From positions 496,001-560,000 of the forward strand of contig CAVWNJ010000005.1 of the NCBI GenBank assembly GCA_963756375.1: a stretch of DNA of 64,000 bases, written 5' to 3'. The notes under the pieces were generated by a model. That model did no database searches, was not told where the DNA came from, and saw only the letters and a list, made by a program, of their open reading frames with translations. Position numbers and translations under genes: made by a program. This stretch comes from Marisediminicola sp963756375 (GTDB taxonomy: Bacteria; Actinomycetota; Actinomycetes; Actinomycetales; Microbacteriaceae). Every line of letters begins with the position of its first letter. The stretch's first letter is position 1. Below are positions 44,568 through 53,585 of the stretch, piece by piece.

Positions 44568-45027
44568 CGGCTTCTTTCCGCCGGTGACCTATTCGCCGGT
44601 CTGGAATCTCGTGGCACTCGGAATCCTGCTCGGGCTCGCGGCCTTCTATGTGGCCGTCTTCTGGCTCACGAGAACGGCGAAGACGCCGCAACAACGGGAG
44701 TCCACCGCGGAGCCCATCGACCCCACCGTGGAACTACGGGAGCGGTACCTGCACCTCATCGACGACGTGCTCGGATCGCATGTTCGCGGGGAGCTCGGCA
44801 TCCGCGAGGCGCACCAGCGGCTCAGCCAACTGGTGCGCTTCCACGCCTACGAGACGAGCGGGGTGCGCGCGCCGCAGATGACGCTTGCCGACCTGCGCGA
44901 GAACGAGCTGACGGCCCTCGGCGACGCGGTGGAGGCGATGTACCCCGGCGCGTTCGACCGCATCGATCGGGCGGATGTCGCCGAGGCGGCGGAGACCGCC
45001 AGGCGGGTGGTGCGCGCATGGGGTTGA
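44554..45027 (+). CDS. Small membrane protein of the Bat-like cluster (DUF4381-like position)
   Basis: 157 residues from ATG 44554. One membrane span near residues 14-36 (LVALGILLGLAAFYVAVFWL) is followed by a soluble helical region (ELRERYLHLIDDVLGSHVRG, REAHQRLSQLVRFHAYE). I recognise no domain with certainty. Its place between DUF58 and VWA genes is where Bat operons carry DUF4381-type proteins. It overlaps both neighbours, so it is tightly coupled. Confidence 0.75.
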   Translation: MPDGNGFFPPVTYSPVWNLVALGILLGLAAFYVAVFWLTRTAKTPQQRESTAEPIDPTVELRERYLHLIDDVLGSHVRGELGIREAHQRLSQLVRFHAYETSGVRAPQMTLADLRENELTALGDAVEAMYPGAFDRIDRADVAEAAETARRVVRAWG

Positions 45028-46004
45028 TCTTCTGGTGGATGCCTCTGCTCTGGGCGGTGATCATCGCGGGTGTCATCGCGTGGGTGATTCTCCTGCGTCG
45101 GCGCAAGGCGCCCGAGCAGACTCCGTCGCGGGCGATCGCGCACAGTTCGAGGCTCACGGCCCTTCCCGGCTATCGCTCGGCGCTGCGACGGTACCGGGCG
45201 CTGCTCGCGCTGATCTCGGTGGCGGCGGTGCTCCTTCTCGTCGGTGCGATCGCCGTGGCATCGCGGCCGGCGTCATCGACGAGCGTGCAATCGAACCTCG
45301 ACACTCGCGACATCGTGCTCTGCCTCGATGTGTCCGGGTCGATGATCGAATACGACAGTGAGCTCGTGGAGGTCTTCGCGAAGCTCTCCGAGCGCTTCGA
45401 CGGGGAGCGCATCAGCCTCGTCGTCTTCAACGCGTCCGCCGTGACCTACTTCCCCCTCACCAGCGACTACGACTACGTGGCCGACCAGCTCGAGACCATC
45501 GCTGAGCAGTTCGCGAGCGACGACCTGTCGTATTTCGACGGCACGTTCTTCGGCGATGGATCATCGCTCGTCGGCGACGGCCTCGCCTCCTGCGCGCTCA
45601 GGTTCGACACCCCGGAGGCGGATCGATCCCGGTCGGTCATCCTCGCCACCGACAATCTCGTCGTCGGCGACCCGATCTTCTCGCTGCAGCAGGCGGGCGA
45701 GCTGGCATCGGAACGCGGCATCCGGGTCTTCGGCCTGAATCCGGGGGACACCTCCTCGAAGGAGTACCTCGACGAGTACGCCACGGAATTCGAGCAGGTG
45801 GTGCAGTCGACCGGAGGCGGGTACTACGCCCTGAGTGACCCCGCAGCGATTGCCGACATCGTCGACCGTATCGGGGCCGAGCAGGCGTCATCGCTCGGTG
45901 GCGTGCGACGCGCGGTCGAGGAGGATCGCCCACAGGTGCCGCTGGCCCTGTCGTTCGGCGCCCTCCTGGTCTTCATGGCGGCCGCGTGGAGGTTACGCCG
46001 ATGA
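45018..46004 (+). CDS. von Willebrand factor A-domain membrane protein (BatA-like)
   Basis: 328 residues. Two N-terminal spans (about 5-27 and 60-82), a VWA domain whose metal site DIVLCLDVSGSMIEYDS has the DxSxS motif, and a C-terminal span (QVPLALSFGALLVFMAAAW). The VWA domain is placed outside the membrane. It overlaps its neighbours at both ends and is the presumed client of the MoxR/DUF58 pair. Confidence 0.9.
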   Translation: MGLIFWWMPLLWAVIIAGVIAWVILLRRRKAPEQTPSRAIAHSSRLTALPGYRSALRRYRALLALISVAAVLLLVGAIAVASRPASSTSVQSNLDTRDIVLCLDVSGSMIEYDSELVEVFAKLSERFDGERISLVVFNASAVTYFPLTSDYDYVADQLETIAEQFASDDLSYFDGTFFGDGSSLVGDGLASCALRFDTPEADRSRSVILATDNLVVGDPIFSLQQAGELASERGIRVFGLNPGDTSSKEYLDEYATEFEQVVQSTGGGYYALSDPAAIADIVDRIGAEQASSLGGVRRAVEEDRPQVPLALSFGALLVFMAAAWRLRR

Positions 46005-47047
46005 CACTCGAACCGATGTTCCCCATCGCCCTGATCGCCCTTGTCACCGTTGCCGCGGTGGCGCTCGGGGTGATCGTGATGATGCGTTCGCAGGGCGGAG
46101 CCAGAAGGGACTGGGCGCTGCGCATAGCGATGATCCTCCTGATGGCGCTGATCGCCCTCCGCCCTGGCATCGGCAGCGCGGGAGGATCCGGCGCGGCCGC
46201 GTCCGCGGGGCTCGAGGTCTACTTTGTCGTGGACACCACGAGCAGCATGGCGGCCGAGGACTGGACAGACGACGACGGGCAACCCCTCCTCGATACCGAC
46301 GGCACGCCGATGACGCGCCTGGACGCCGCCCGCGACGACATCGCCGCGATCAGCGATTCGCTCGTCGGGGCGCAGTTCTCGCTGGTCACGTTCGATTCGG
46401 TGCCGGTGCAGCGGGTGCCGTTGACCTCGGATGCGACGGCGCTGGTGTCGGCCGCCGAGGTGATGACGCAGGAGGTCACCTTCTACTCCAGGGGGAGCAG
46501 CATCGATGCGCCGCTCGCGTTCATGACCGAAGTTCTCACGGAAGCCCAGGACGCGCACCCGAACCGCCAGCGTGTCATCTTCTACCTCGGCGATGGCGAG
46601 CAGACGAAAGACGGGGCGCCCTCGTCGTTCGCACCTCTCGCGGGGCTCACCGGGGGCGGCGCGGTGCTCGGATACGGCACGGAGGACGGCGGCCTGATGC
46701 GCGCGTTCGACGGGTTCTCTCGCGACGACATCCCCGGATCGCCCGCGTACATCCTGGACCCGTCGACCGGGTTGCCCGCCGAGTCCGTGATCGATGAGGA
46801 CAACCTCGCCGCCGTCGCATCGCAACTCGGGGTGCGGTATCTGCAGCGCACGCCCGACGAGGGGATCGACCGTGCGGTGGCGGGTATCGATGTCGGCAGC
46901 GTGACGGTGCGCCCGGGCGGCGGAGGAGGCAGGGTCGAGTTCTACTGGCTCTTCGCGCTGCCCATCGCGGCGATCGCGCTGCGCGAGGTCGTGCTCATCG
47001 GTGCCAGCCTGCTCGAGGCTCGCCGCCGGGGCGGAGGTGGACTGTGA
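46001..47047 (+). CDS. von Willebrand factor A-domain membrane protein (BatB-like)
   Basis: 348 residues from ATG 46001, overlapping the previous stop (ATGA). Spans near residues 7-27 and 37-53, then a VWA domain with the metal site VYFVVDTTSSMAAED (DxTxS in place of DxSxS), and a last span near 310-330. Asp and Ser ligands are retained. It probably forms a pair with the upstream VWA protein. Confidence 0.9.
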   Translation: MTLEPMFPIALIALVTVAAVALGVIVMMRSQGGARRDWALRIAMILLMALIALRPGIGSAGGSGAAASAGLEVYFVVDTTSSMAAEDWTDDDGQPLLDTDGTPMTRLDAARDDIAAISDSLVGAQFSLVTFDSVPVQRVPLTSDATALVSAAEVMTQEVTFYSRGSSIDAPLAFMTEVLTEAQDAHPNRQRVIFYLGDGEQTKDGAPSSFAPLAGLTGGGAVLGYGTEDGGLMRAFDGFSRDDIPGSPAYILDPSTGLPAESVIDEDNLAAVASQLGVRYLQRTPDEGIDRAVAGIDVGSVTVRPGGGGGRVEFYWLFALPIAAIALREVVLIGASLLEARRRGGGGL

Positions 47048-47784
47048 GTGAGCAACCCGAGGTGACACCAGCCCGCGCACCGCGTCCTGGTCGTCGGCGC
47101 GCGGTCATCGTGCTCGTCTCGTTGCCCTTCGCGCTGGCGTCGCTGGTCGTCGTGGCGAAGCTGGCGGGCCTTCCTGTGCTCGGCGGCGCCATGGTCGACC
47201 AGTACCGTTCGGATGACTTCGTGGCGAGCATCGAGAGTGCCGACCGGCTGACGGAGGGGAACCTCTTCGAATCGTGGATCGCCCCCTTCGGTCGCGGCAC
47301 GGCCACGGCGGCGGCGGGGGACTACAACGCGGCCATTCCCGATCTCGAACTCGCCCTCGAACTCGCGCCCGAGTCGCGCAGGTGCGATGTCGCGGTGAAC
47401 CTCTCGCTCAGTTGGGAGGCGTTGGGTGACAGCTACGTCGCCCAGGGGCTGGATGCCGGCGCCCTGCGCCTGTACGCGACGGCGAAGCGCGTCATCACCT
47501 CGGCGGGGGAAGCCTGCCTGCCCCCGAACGCTCCGCCGAATGCGGAGGAGGGCAGAAACGCCGGGGACGAGCTTTCCGACGCATCCGACCGGCTCGATGA
47601 CAAGATCGACGGCTCAGCCACCCCGCCGCCCGAGTCGACCGATCCGCCGTCCCCCACACCGGAATCCGACCAGCTCGACGAGCTCAGGGAGCAGAACGGC
47701 GCGGGGGCCGAGGAGAAGGCGCAGCAGCAGGGTCTCGACCGCGGCCAGCAGTCCGGCGCAGGGTTCACCGACCGCCCCTGGTAG
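47044..47784 (+). CDS. Membrane-anchored TPR-like protein of the Bat-like cluster
   Basis: 246 residues from GTG 47044. One span near residues 19-41, then a helical region resembling a pair of TPR repeats (TATAAAGDYNAAIPDLELAL, NLSLSWEALGDSYVAQGLDA), and a Pro/Glu/Gln-rich tail. It holds the BatC-like place at the end of the cluster. The start overlaps the preceding stop. The 91 bp to nusA carry a TAACTT box (47808-47813) that could be the nusA -10 element. Confidence 0.8.
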   Translation: MSEQPEVTPARAPRPGRRRAVIVLVSLPFALASLVVVAKLAGLPVLGGAMVDQYRSDDFVASIESADRLTEGNLFESWIAPFGRGTATAAAGDYNAAIPDLELALELAPESRRCDVAVNLSLSWEALGDSYVAQGLDAGALRLYATAKRVITSAGEACLPPNAPPNAEEGRNAGDELSDASDRLDDKIDGSATPPPESTDPPSPTPESDQLDELREQNGAGAEEKAQQQGLDRGQQSGAGFTDRPW

Positions 47785-47875
47785 TCGGCGGTGCCGCAAA
47801 GCACTGGTAACTTAGGGGAAGACTTTTCGGGCTCACGATGCCCGGCAGTTCCCAGTTGAATAGTGGAGGCCCCCC

Positions 47876-48868
47876 GTGGACATCGATCTCAGTGTGCTGC
47901 GGCTCATGGAACGCGAACGGGAGATTCCGTTCGAGGAACTCGTCGCCATCATCGAGCAGGCCATTCTCACCGCGTACCTCAAGCACACCGATGCGGCGGA
48001 ACACAAGGACGGCCCGGCGCCGGCCCGGGTGCACCTCGACCGCAAGACCGGCCACGTGTCGGTCTGGGTGCCCGAGCTCGACGACGACGGACTCGTCGTG
48101 GGGGAGTCCGAGGACAGCCCCAGCGACTTCGGCCGCATCGCGGCATTCGCCGCCAAGCAGGTGATCAACCAGCGACTGCGCGACATCGGTGACGACAAGG
48201 TGCTCGGCGAGTTCCGCGGCCGTGAGGGCGACATCGTCGCCGGCGTCATCCAGCAGGGTCCCAACCCGCGGATGATCCACGTCGACCTCGGAACGATCGA
48301 GGCCATCCTGCCGCCAGAGGAGCAGGTGCCGGGCGAGGTCTATGCGCACGGTACGCGCATCCGCGTCTACGTCACGGCGGTGAGCAAGGGACTGAAGGGT
48401 CCCCAGATCACCGTGAGCCGCACCCACCCCTCGCTCGTGCGCAAACTCTTCGCGCTCGAGGTTCCGGAGATCGCGAGCGGCGTCGTCGAGATCGTGTCGC
48501 TCGCCCGCGAGGCCGGGCACCGCACCAAGATCGCGGTGAAGGCGAACGAGGCGGGCGTGAATGCCAAGGGCGCGTGCATCGGAGAGATGGGGCAGCGCGT
48601 TCGCGCGGTCACCGCCGAGCTCAACAACGAGAAGATCGACATCGTCGACTTCAACGAGGATCTCGCCCGATTCGTGGCCAACGCGCTCTCGCCGGCCAAG
48701 GTGACGTCGTCGTTCGTGATCGACCAGAGCACCAAGGCCGTCCGCGCCCTCGTGCCGGACTATCAGCTGTCACTCGCCATCGGCAAGGAGGGCCAGAACG
48801 CCCGACTCGCCGCCAAGCTCACCGGCGCACGCATCGACATTCAGCCGGACAGCATCCTCGACGAGTGA
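47876..48868 (+). CDS. nusA: Transcription termination/antitermination factor NusA
   Basis: 330 residues from GTG 47876 with GGAGG about 8 bases upstream. N-terminal RNA-polymerase-binding domain (MEREREIPFEELVAIIEQAI), S1 domain (about 105-175), and two KH domains (ISVSRTHPSLVRKLF region; LSLAIGKEGQNARLAAKLTG). It lacks the C-terminal acidic repeats of E. coli, as is normal in actinobacteria. It begins the nusA-ylxR-infB-rbfA block. rimP, often just upstream, is absent here. Confidence 0.96.
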   Translation: MDIDLSVLRLMEREREIPFEELVAIIEQAILTAYLKHTDAAEHKDGPAPARVHLDRKTGHVSVWVPELDDDGLVVGESEDSPSDFGRIAAFAAKQVINQRLRDIGDDKVLGEFRGREGDIVAGVIQQGPNPRMIHVDLGTIEAILPPEEQVPGEVYAHGTRIRVYVTAVSKGLKGPQITVSRTHPSLVRKLFALEVPEIASGVVEIVSLAREAGHRTKIAVKANEAGVNAKGACIGEMGQRVRAVTAELNNEKIDIVDFNEDLARFVANALSPAKVTSSFVIDQSTKAVRALVPDYQLSLAIGKEGQNARLAAKLTGARIDIQPDSILDE

Positions 48869-48915
48869 TCGACTCGTCGGGGAACGCGCGCCCATCGAGC
48901 GACCCCCGGTGTAAC

Positions 48916-49254
48916 ATGAACCCAGTAAGAACGTGCCTCGGCTGCCGTCATCGTGCCCCCACCCCCTCCCTTCTGAGAATGGTGGTGCGTGAGGGCAGGG
49001 TCGAAGCGGATCATTCCGCGACGTCCCCCGGCCGAGGCGCCTGGGTGCATCCGTCGCCCGATTGCCTCGAAACGGCACTCACACGCAAGGCCTTCGGCCG
49101 TGCGTTGCGAGAGCCGGACGCGGTCGTCGATCCGGATGCCCTGAGGCTCGCGATATCGCACCATCCCATCCAGACCCCGCCGGGGCTGCAGAGAGAACGG
49201 GCAGACCAGCCCAGTGAGAACGAACACCGTGACGAACTAATGAGCAACGACTAA
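48916..49254 (+). CDS. YlxR-family RNA-binding protein
   Basis: 112 residues from ATG 48916 (MNPVRTCLGCRHRAP). The family marks RTCLGCRHR and GRGAWVHPSPDCL are present, and the usual Arg/Lys surface. YlxR proteins bind RNA and modulate RNase P in some bacteria. The gene lies between nusA and infB, its conserved place. Confidence 0.92.
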   Translation: MNPVRTCLGCRHRAPTPSLLRMVVREGRVEADHSATSPGRGAWVHPSPDCLETALTRKAFGRALREPDAVVDPDALRLAISHHPIQTPPGLQRERADQPSENEHRDELMSND

Positions 49255-49329
49255 TGAGCGGCTCGAAATGAGTCCCGTACTCGACTAACGGCTTTTTCCT
49301 GTCAGGGGGAAGGCCCAGACAGGAGAATT

Positions 49330-52089
49330 GTGGCTAAACCACGCGTACACGAGATCGCGAGCGAACTCGGGATCGACACTAAGAAGGCCCTTGAGAAACT
49401 CAAGGAGATGGGCGAGTTCGTTAAGGGACCGTCGTCCAGCATCGAACCGCCCGTAGCACGCAAGCTGCGCGCAGCTCTCGCGGCAGACGGAATCACGGCT
49501 CCGGCTGCGACCCCCGCTCCGGCCAAGGCACCAGCCCCCGCGGCTCAGCGCCCGTCCGGGCCGACGCCCGGCCCGGTGCCTGCACCCGCTCCCGCGGCCA
49601 GCGCCCCTGCCGAGCAGGCTCCGAGTGCCCCGTCCGAGGCTCCCAAAGCGGAGACCCCGGCACCGAGCACGCCTCAGCCGGCTGCACCCCAGCCCGCGGC
49701 GCCTCAGCCCGCTGCGGCACAGTCCGCCTCGCCCACCCCGACGCCGTCGCCGGCCGCCGGTGATGGCGCATCCGGTATTCCGCGTCCCGGCGCACCGCGT
49801 CCGGGCAACAACCCGTTCGCGAGCGCTCAGGGCATGCAGCGTCCAGGCGCACCGCGTCCGGGCAACAACCCCTACGCCAGCGCGCAGGGCATGAACACCC
49901 GTCCGCCGAGCCCCAGCGGAATCCCGCGCCCCTCGGCACCCCGTCCCGGCGCTCCGCGCCCGGGCGGACCCGGCCAGGGCGCCCGTCCAGGCGGATTCGG
50001 CCAGCGTCCCGCGGCACCAGGTGCAGGCGGCCGTCCCGGTGGTGCAGGTCGTCCGGCAGGAGGCGGCTTCGCCCGTCCGGCCGGCGGTGCTCCCGGAACC
50101 GGCTTCACGGCTCCTCGCCCCGGTGCAGGTGGCCGTGGTCGTGGCCCGGGTGGCGGCACGGCCGGCGCGTTCGGTCGCGGTGGCGGCAAGAGCAAGGCCC
50201 GCAAGTCGAAGCGTACGAAGAGGGCGGAATTCGAGCTGAGAGAGGCTCCGTCGCTCGGTGGCGTCAGCGTTCCCCGCGGCGACGGTTCGACCGTGGTGCG
50301 TCTGCGCCGCGGTGCGTCGATCACCGACTTCGCCGACAAGATCGACGCGAGCCCCGGAAACCTCGTCACCGTGCTGTTCCACCTCGGTGAGATGGCCACG
50401 GCTACCGAGTCCCTCGACGAGGCCACGTTCGACGTGCTCGGCGAAGAGCTCGGCTACAAGATCCAGATGGTCTCGCCGGAAGACGAGGACCGCGAACTGC
50501 TCGAGGGCTTCGACATCGACCTCGACCAGGAGCTGGAAGACGAGAGCGACGAGGACCTCGAGGTGCGTCCTCCCGTCGTCACCGTCATGGGTCACGTCGA
50601 CCACGGTAAGACGCGTCTTCTCGATGCGATCCGTAACGCCAACGTCGTCGCGGGTGAAGCCGGAGGCATCACCCAGCACATCGGTGCGTACCAGATCGTC
50701 ACCGAGCACGAGGGCATCGAACGCGCGATCACCTTCATCGACACCCCGGGTCACGAGGCGTTCACCGCCATGCGAGCCCGTGGTGCGCAGGTCACCGACA
50801 TCGCGATCCTCGTGGTCGCGGCCGACGACGGCATCATGCCGCAGACGGTGGAGGCCCTGAACCACGCCCAGGCGGCGAACGTGCCGATCGTGGTCGCGGT
50901 GAACAAGGTCGACAAGCCCGGAGCGAACCCCGCGAAGGTGCGTCAGCAGCTCACCGAGTTCGGACTGGTCGCCGAGGAATACGGTGGAGACACCATGTTC
51001 ATCGACGTCTCGGCGCTGAACAAGATCGGTATCCCGGAACTCCTCGACGCCGTGCTGCTCACCGCAGACGCCGGTCTCGACATGCGTGCGAATCCGAACA
51101 AGGATGCGCGTGGAGTCGCCATCGAGGCGAAGCTCGACAAGGGACGCGGCGCCGTGGCGACCGTGCTCATCCAGTCGGGAACGCTCGAGGTGGGTGACCC
51201 CATCGTGGCCGGAACCGCTTACGGCCGCGTGCGTGCCATGTTCGACGAGAACGGCGATTCCGTCGAGTTCGCGACACCGGCTCGTCCGGTGGCCGTGCTC
51301 GGGCTCACGTCCGTGCCGCGCGCCGGCGACACGTTCCTGGTCACCGACGACGACCGCACCGCCCGTCAGATCGCCGAGAAGCGCGAAGCCGTGGAGCGCA
51401 ACGCGCTGCTGGCCCGTAGCCGCAAGCGCATCAGCCTCGAGGACTTCACCAAGGCCCTCGAAGACGGCAAGGTCGACGCGCTCAACCTCATCATCAAGGG
51501 TGACGTCTCCGGTGCCGTCGAGGCACTCGAGGAGTCGCTTCTCAAGATCGAGGTCGACGACTCGGTGCAGCTGCGCATCATCCACCGCGGTGTCGGTGCT
51601 GTCACGGAGAGCGACGTCAACCTCGCCACCGTCGACAACGCCATCATCATCGGGTTCAACGTGCGACCGGACACCAAGGCTCGCGAGCGTGCTGCCCGCG
51701 AGGGTGTCGACGTGCGTTTCTACTCGGTCATCTACGCGGCGCTCGAGGACATCGAGAACTCCCTCAAGGGAATGCTCAAGCCCGAGTTCGAAGAGGTGCA
51801 GTCCGGTGTCGCCGAGATCCGCGAGATCTTCCGTTCCTCCAAGTTCGGAAACATCGCCGGTGTCATCGTGCGCTCGGGAACCATCACGAGGAACGCGAAG
51901 GCACGTGTCATCCGCGACGGCGTCGTGGTCGGCGACAACCTCGCCATCGAGTCGCTCCGTCGATTCAAGGATGACGTCACCGAGGTGCGTACGGACTACG
52001 AAGCCGGTATCGGCCTCGGTAAGTTCAACGACATCCAGCTCGGCGACGAGATCGAGACGATCGAAATGAAGGAGAAGCCGCGGGTCTGA
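49330..52089 (+). CDS. infB: Translation initiation factor IF-2
   Basis: 919 residues from GTG 49330, with AGGAG 7 bases upstream. IF2N domain at residues 1-50 (RVHEIASELGIDTKKALEKL), then a 230-residue Pro/Ala/Gly-rich linker with a recent internal duplication. The GTPase domain has G1 GHVDHGKT (421-428), DTPGHEAF and NKVDKP, followed by the beta-barrel, IF2 domain 3 and the fMet-tRNA-binding C-domain. It brings initiator tRNA to the 30S subunit. A long antisense open frame over this gene is a codon-bias shadow. Confidence 0.97.
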   Translation: MAKPRVHEIASELGIDTKKALEKLKEMGEFVKGPSSSIEPPVARKLRAALAADGITAPAATPAPAKAPAPAAQRPSGPTPGPVPAPAPAASAPAEQAPSAPSEAPKAETPAPSTPQPAAPQPAAPQPAAAQSASPTPTPSPAAGDGASGIPRPGAPRPGNNPFASAQGMQRPGAPRPGNNPYASAQGMNTRPPSPSGIPRPSAPRPGAPRPGGPGQGARPGGFGQRPAAPGAGGRPGGAGRPAGGGFARPAGGAPGTGFTAPRPGAGGRGRGPGGGTAGAFGRGGGKSKARKSKRTKRAEFELREAPSLGGVSVPRGDGSTVVRLRRGASITDFADKIDASPGNLVTVLFHLGEMATATESLDEATFDVLGEELGYKIQMVSPEDEDRELLEGFDIDLDQELEDESDEDLEVRPPVVTVMGHVDHGKTRLLDAIRNANVVAGEAGGITQHIGAYQIVTEHEGIERAITFIDTPGHEAFTAMRARGAQVTDIAILVVAADDGIMPQTVEALNHAQAANVPIVVAVNKVDKPGANPAKVRQQLTEFGLVAEEYGGDTMFIDVSALNKIGIPELLDAVLLTADAGLDMRANPNKDARGVAIEAKLDKGRGAVATVLIQSGTLEVGDPIVAGTAYGRVRAMFDENGDSVEFATPARPVAVLGLTSVPRAGDTFLVTDDDRTARQIAEKREAVERNALLARSRKRISLEDFTKALEDGKVDALNLIIKGDVSGAVEALEESLLKIEVDDSVQLRIIHRGVGAVTESDVNLATVDNAIIIGFNVRPDTKARERAAREGVDVRFYSVIYAALEDIENSLKGMLKPEFEEVQSGVAEIREIFRSSKFGNIAGVIVRSGTITRNAKARVIRDGVVVGDNLAIESLRRFKDDVTEVRTDYEAGIGLGKFNDIQLGDEIETIEMKEKPRV
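49783..49893 (+). repeat. In-frame tandem duplication in the IF-2 linker
   Basis: Two 54-bp units (49783-49836 and 49840-49893), period 57 bp, encode RPGAPRPGNNPFASAQGM and RPGAPRPGNNPYASAQGM. The DNA is nearly identical in the first half of each unit, so the duplication is recent. The linker tolerates length change. Confidence 0.8.
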
Positions 52090-52116
52090 CCCGCAGCCGA
52101 TCTGCACCACACCGCG

Positions 52117-52153
52117 TGGGCGGGTCCGTCGATATCCTCGTCGGACCCGCCCA
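52117..52153 (+). terminator. Intrinsic terminator after infB
   Basis: A perfect 12-bp inverted repeat TGGGCGGGTCCG / CGGACCCGCCCA with a 13-base loop, in the 121-bp infB-rbfA gap. rbfA therefore probably has its own promoter or is read by partial read-through. Confidence 0.7.
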
Positions 52154-52210
52154 TCGGGCATCACCAGAGAGGCCGCTCATGCGGCACCCAGTCAGATCGA
52201 GGAGCACACC

Positions 52211-52645
52211 GTGGTTGATCCAGCACGCGCCCGCAAAATGGCGGACCGCATCCAGGTCATCGTCGCCAAGACGCTCGAGCGCGGCATCAAAGACCCGCGC
52301 CTCGGTTTCGTCACCATCACCGACGTGAAGGTCACCGGTGACCTCCAGCACGCGTCGGTGTTCTACACCGTGTACGGCTCGGACGAGGAGCGCGCCGACT
52401 CGGCCGCGGCCCTCAAATCCGCGACGGGGATGCTGCGCAGCGAGGTCGGCAAAAACCTCACCGTGCGGCTCACGCCGTCGCTCGAGTTCATCGCCGATGC
52501 GGTGCCCGAGAACGCGAAGCACATCGAGGAGCTGCTCGCCGAGGCGAACAAGCGCGACCTCGAGGTGGAAGGACTCAAGAAGACCGCGAGCTATGCGGGC
52601 GATGAGGACCCCTACGTGAAGCCGAAGGTCATTCCCGAGGACTGA
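52211..52645 (+). CDS. rbfA: Ribosome-binding factor A
   Basis: 144 residues from GTG 52211. KH-type fold with RARKMADRIQVIVAKTLERG, the DPRLGFVTITDVKVTGDLQH segment, and RLTPSLEFIADAV. It assists late maturation of the 30S subunit. A charged C-terminal tail follows. It is convergent with mutY across 33 bp filled by a short tandem repeat. Confidence 0.95.
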   Translation: MVDPARARKMADRIQVIVAKTLERGIKDPRLGFVTITDVKVTGDLQHASVFYTVYGSDEERADSAAALKSATGMLRSEVGKNLTVRLTPSLEFIADAVPENAKHIEELLAEANKRDLEVEGLKKTASYAGDEDPYVKPKVIPED

Positions 52646-52653
52646 CCTGCAGC

Positions 52654-52692
52654 CTCAGCGGCTCAGCGGCTCAGCGGCTCAGCGGCTCAGCG
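52654..52692. repeat. 8-bp tandem repeat at the mutY stop codon
   Basis: Nearly five copies of CTCAGCGG in a row (52654-52692). It spans the rbfA-mutY gap and runs into the last four codons of mutY; the mutY stop (reverse TCA, 52679-52681) lies within it. Confidence 0.85.
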
Positions 52693-53548
52693 TGAAGCCA
52701 TCCGGCTCGACGGCCTCGGCGAGTCCGTCGCCCACGAGGGTTGCGAGCGCGCGGTCGCGCTGGGCCGCATCCGGCCACAGCCCCTCGATGCGCTCCGCCG
52801 TGACCGGTATCTCACTCTGCCGAAGTTCGTTCAGGATGATGCCGCGAACCTGACGGTCCGAGCCCGTGAAGCGCGCCTGCACCTTCGCCCGTGTGCCCTC
52901 GAAGGCGGGGAATCCGGCGCCCGCCCACCGACACGTCGGCGCGAGCGGACATTCGCCGCACTTCGGCGCGCGCGCGGTGCACACCACGGCACCCAGCTCC
53001 ATCAGCCCGGCGTTGAAGACCGCCGCCTCGGTGCGGTCGTGGGGGAGGAGAGCCTCCATCGCGGAGAGATCCCGACGGGTGGAGGCGGGACCCGCCTCGG
53101 CGACGCCCTCGATCGCCCTCGCAATCACCCGGCGCACGTTCGTGTCCACCACCGGATGCCGCTCACCGTAGGCGAACACCGCCACGGCACGGGCCGTGTA
53201 GTCGCCGACCCCGGGAAGTGCCAGCAGATCCTCCACGGTGGAGGGTACGACTCCGTCGTGGCGTTCGGTGATGGCGCCAGCCGCCGCGTGAAGGCGCAGG
53301 GCGCGGCGCGGATACCCGAGTCGGTGCCACGCCCGCACCGCCTCCCCGCTCGGCTCAGCCGCCAGCAGGGCCGGCGTCGGCCACCGCTCGAGCCACTCGG
53401 CGAGCCTCGGGATGACCCGCACCACCGGGGTCTGCTGAAGCATCACCTCGCTCACCAGGATGCCCCAGGCCGGGAAGTCGGCCCGGCGCCACGGCAGGTC
53501 CCTGGCGTTGCCGCGAAACCAGTCATTGACGACGGGCGCGATGTTCAC
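52679..53548 (-). CDS. mutY: A/G-specific adenine glycosylase
   Basis: 289 residues from GTG 53548. Catalytic Glu is in SEVMLQQTPV, the helix-hairpin-helix is LLALPGVGDYTARAVAVF with its Asp, and the [4Fe-4S] ligands are CTARAPKCGECPLAPTC. It is shorter than E. coli MutY (350) and lacks most of the C-terminal NUDIX-like 8-oxoG recognition domain; a small helical C-domain is present, as is usual in actinobacteria. It removes A opposite 8-oxoG. Confidence 0.93.
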   Translation of the reverse strand: MNIAPVVNDWFRGNARDLPWRRADFPAWGILVSEVMLQQTPVVRVIPRLAEWLERWPTPALLAAEPSGEAVRAWHRLGYPRRALRLHAAAGAITERHDGVVPSTVEDLLALPGVGDYTARAVAVFAYGERHPVVDTNVRRVIARAIEGVAEAGPASTRRDLSAMEALLPHDRTEAAVFNAGLMELGAVVCTARAPKCGECPLAPTCRWAGAGFPAFEGTRAKVQARFTGSDRQVRGIILNELRQSEIPVTAERIEGLWPDAAQRDRALATLVGDGLAEAVEPDGFTLSR

Positions 53549-53585
53549 CCATTCACCCTAGGCTGCACGGGCGTACGCTCGGATC

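Noticed and set aside
49285..52164. A long antisense open frame opposite infB (over 900 codons)
   Set aside because: It mirrors the codon bias of infB exactly, has no ribosome site or recognisable domain, and infB is certain.
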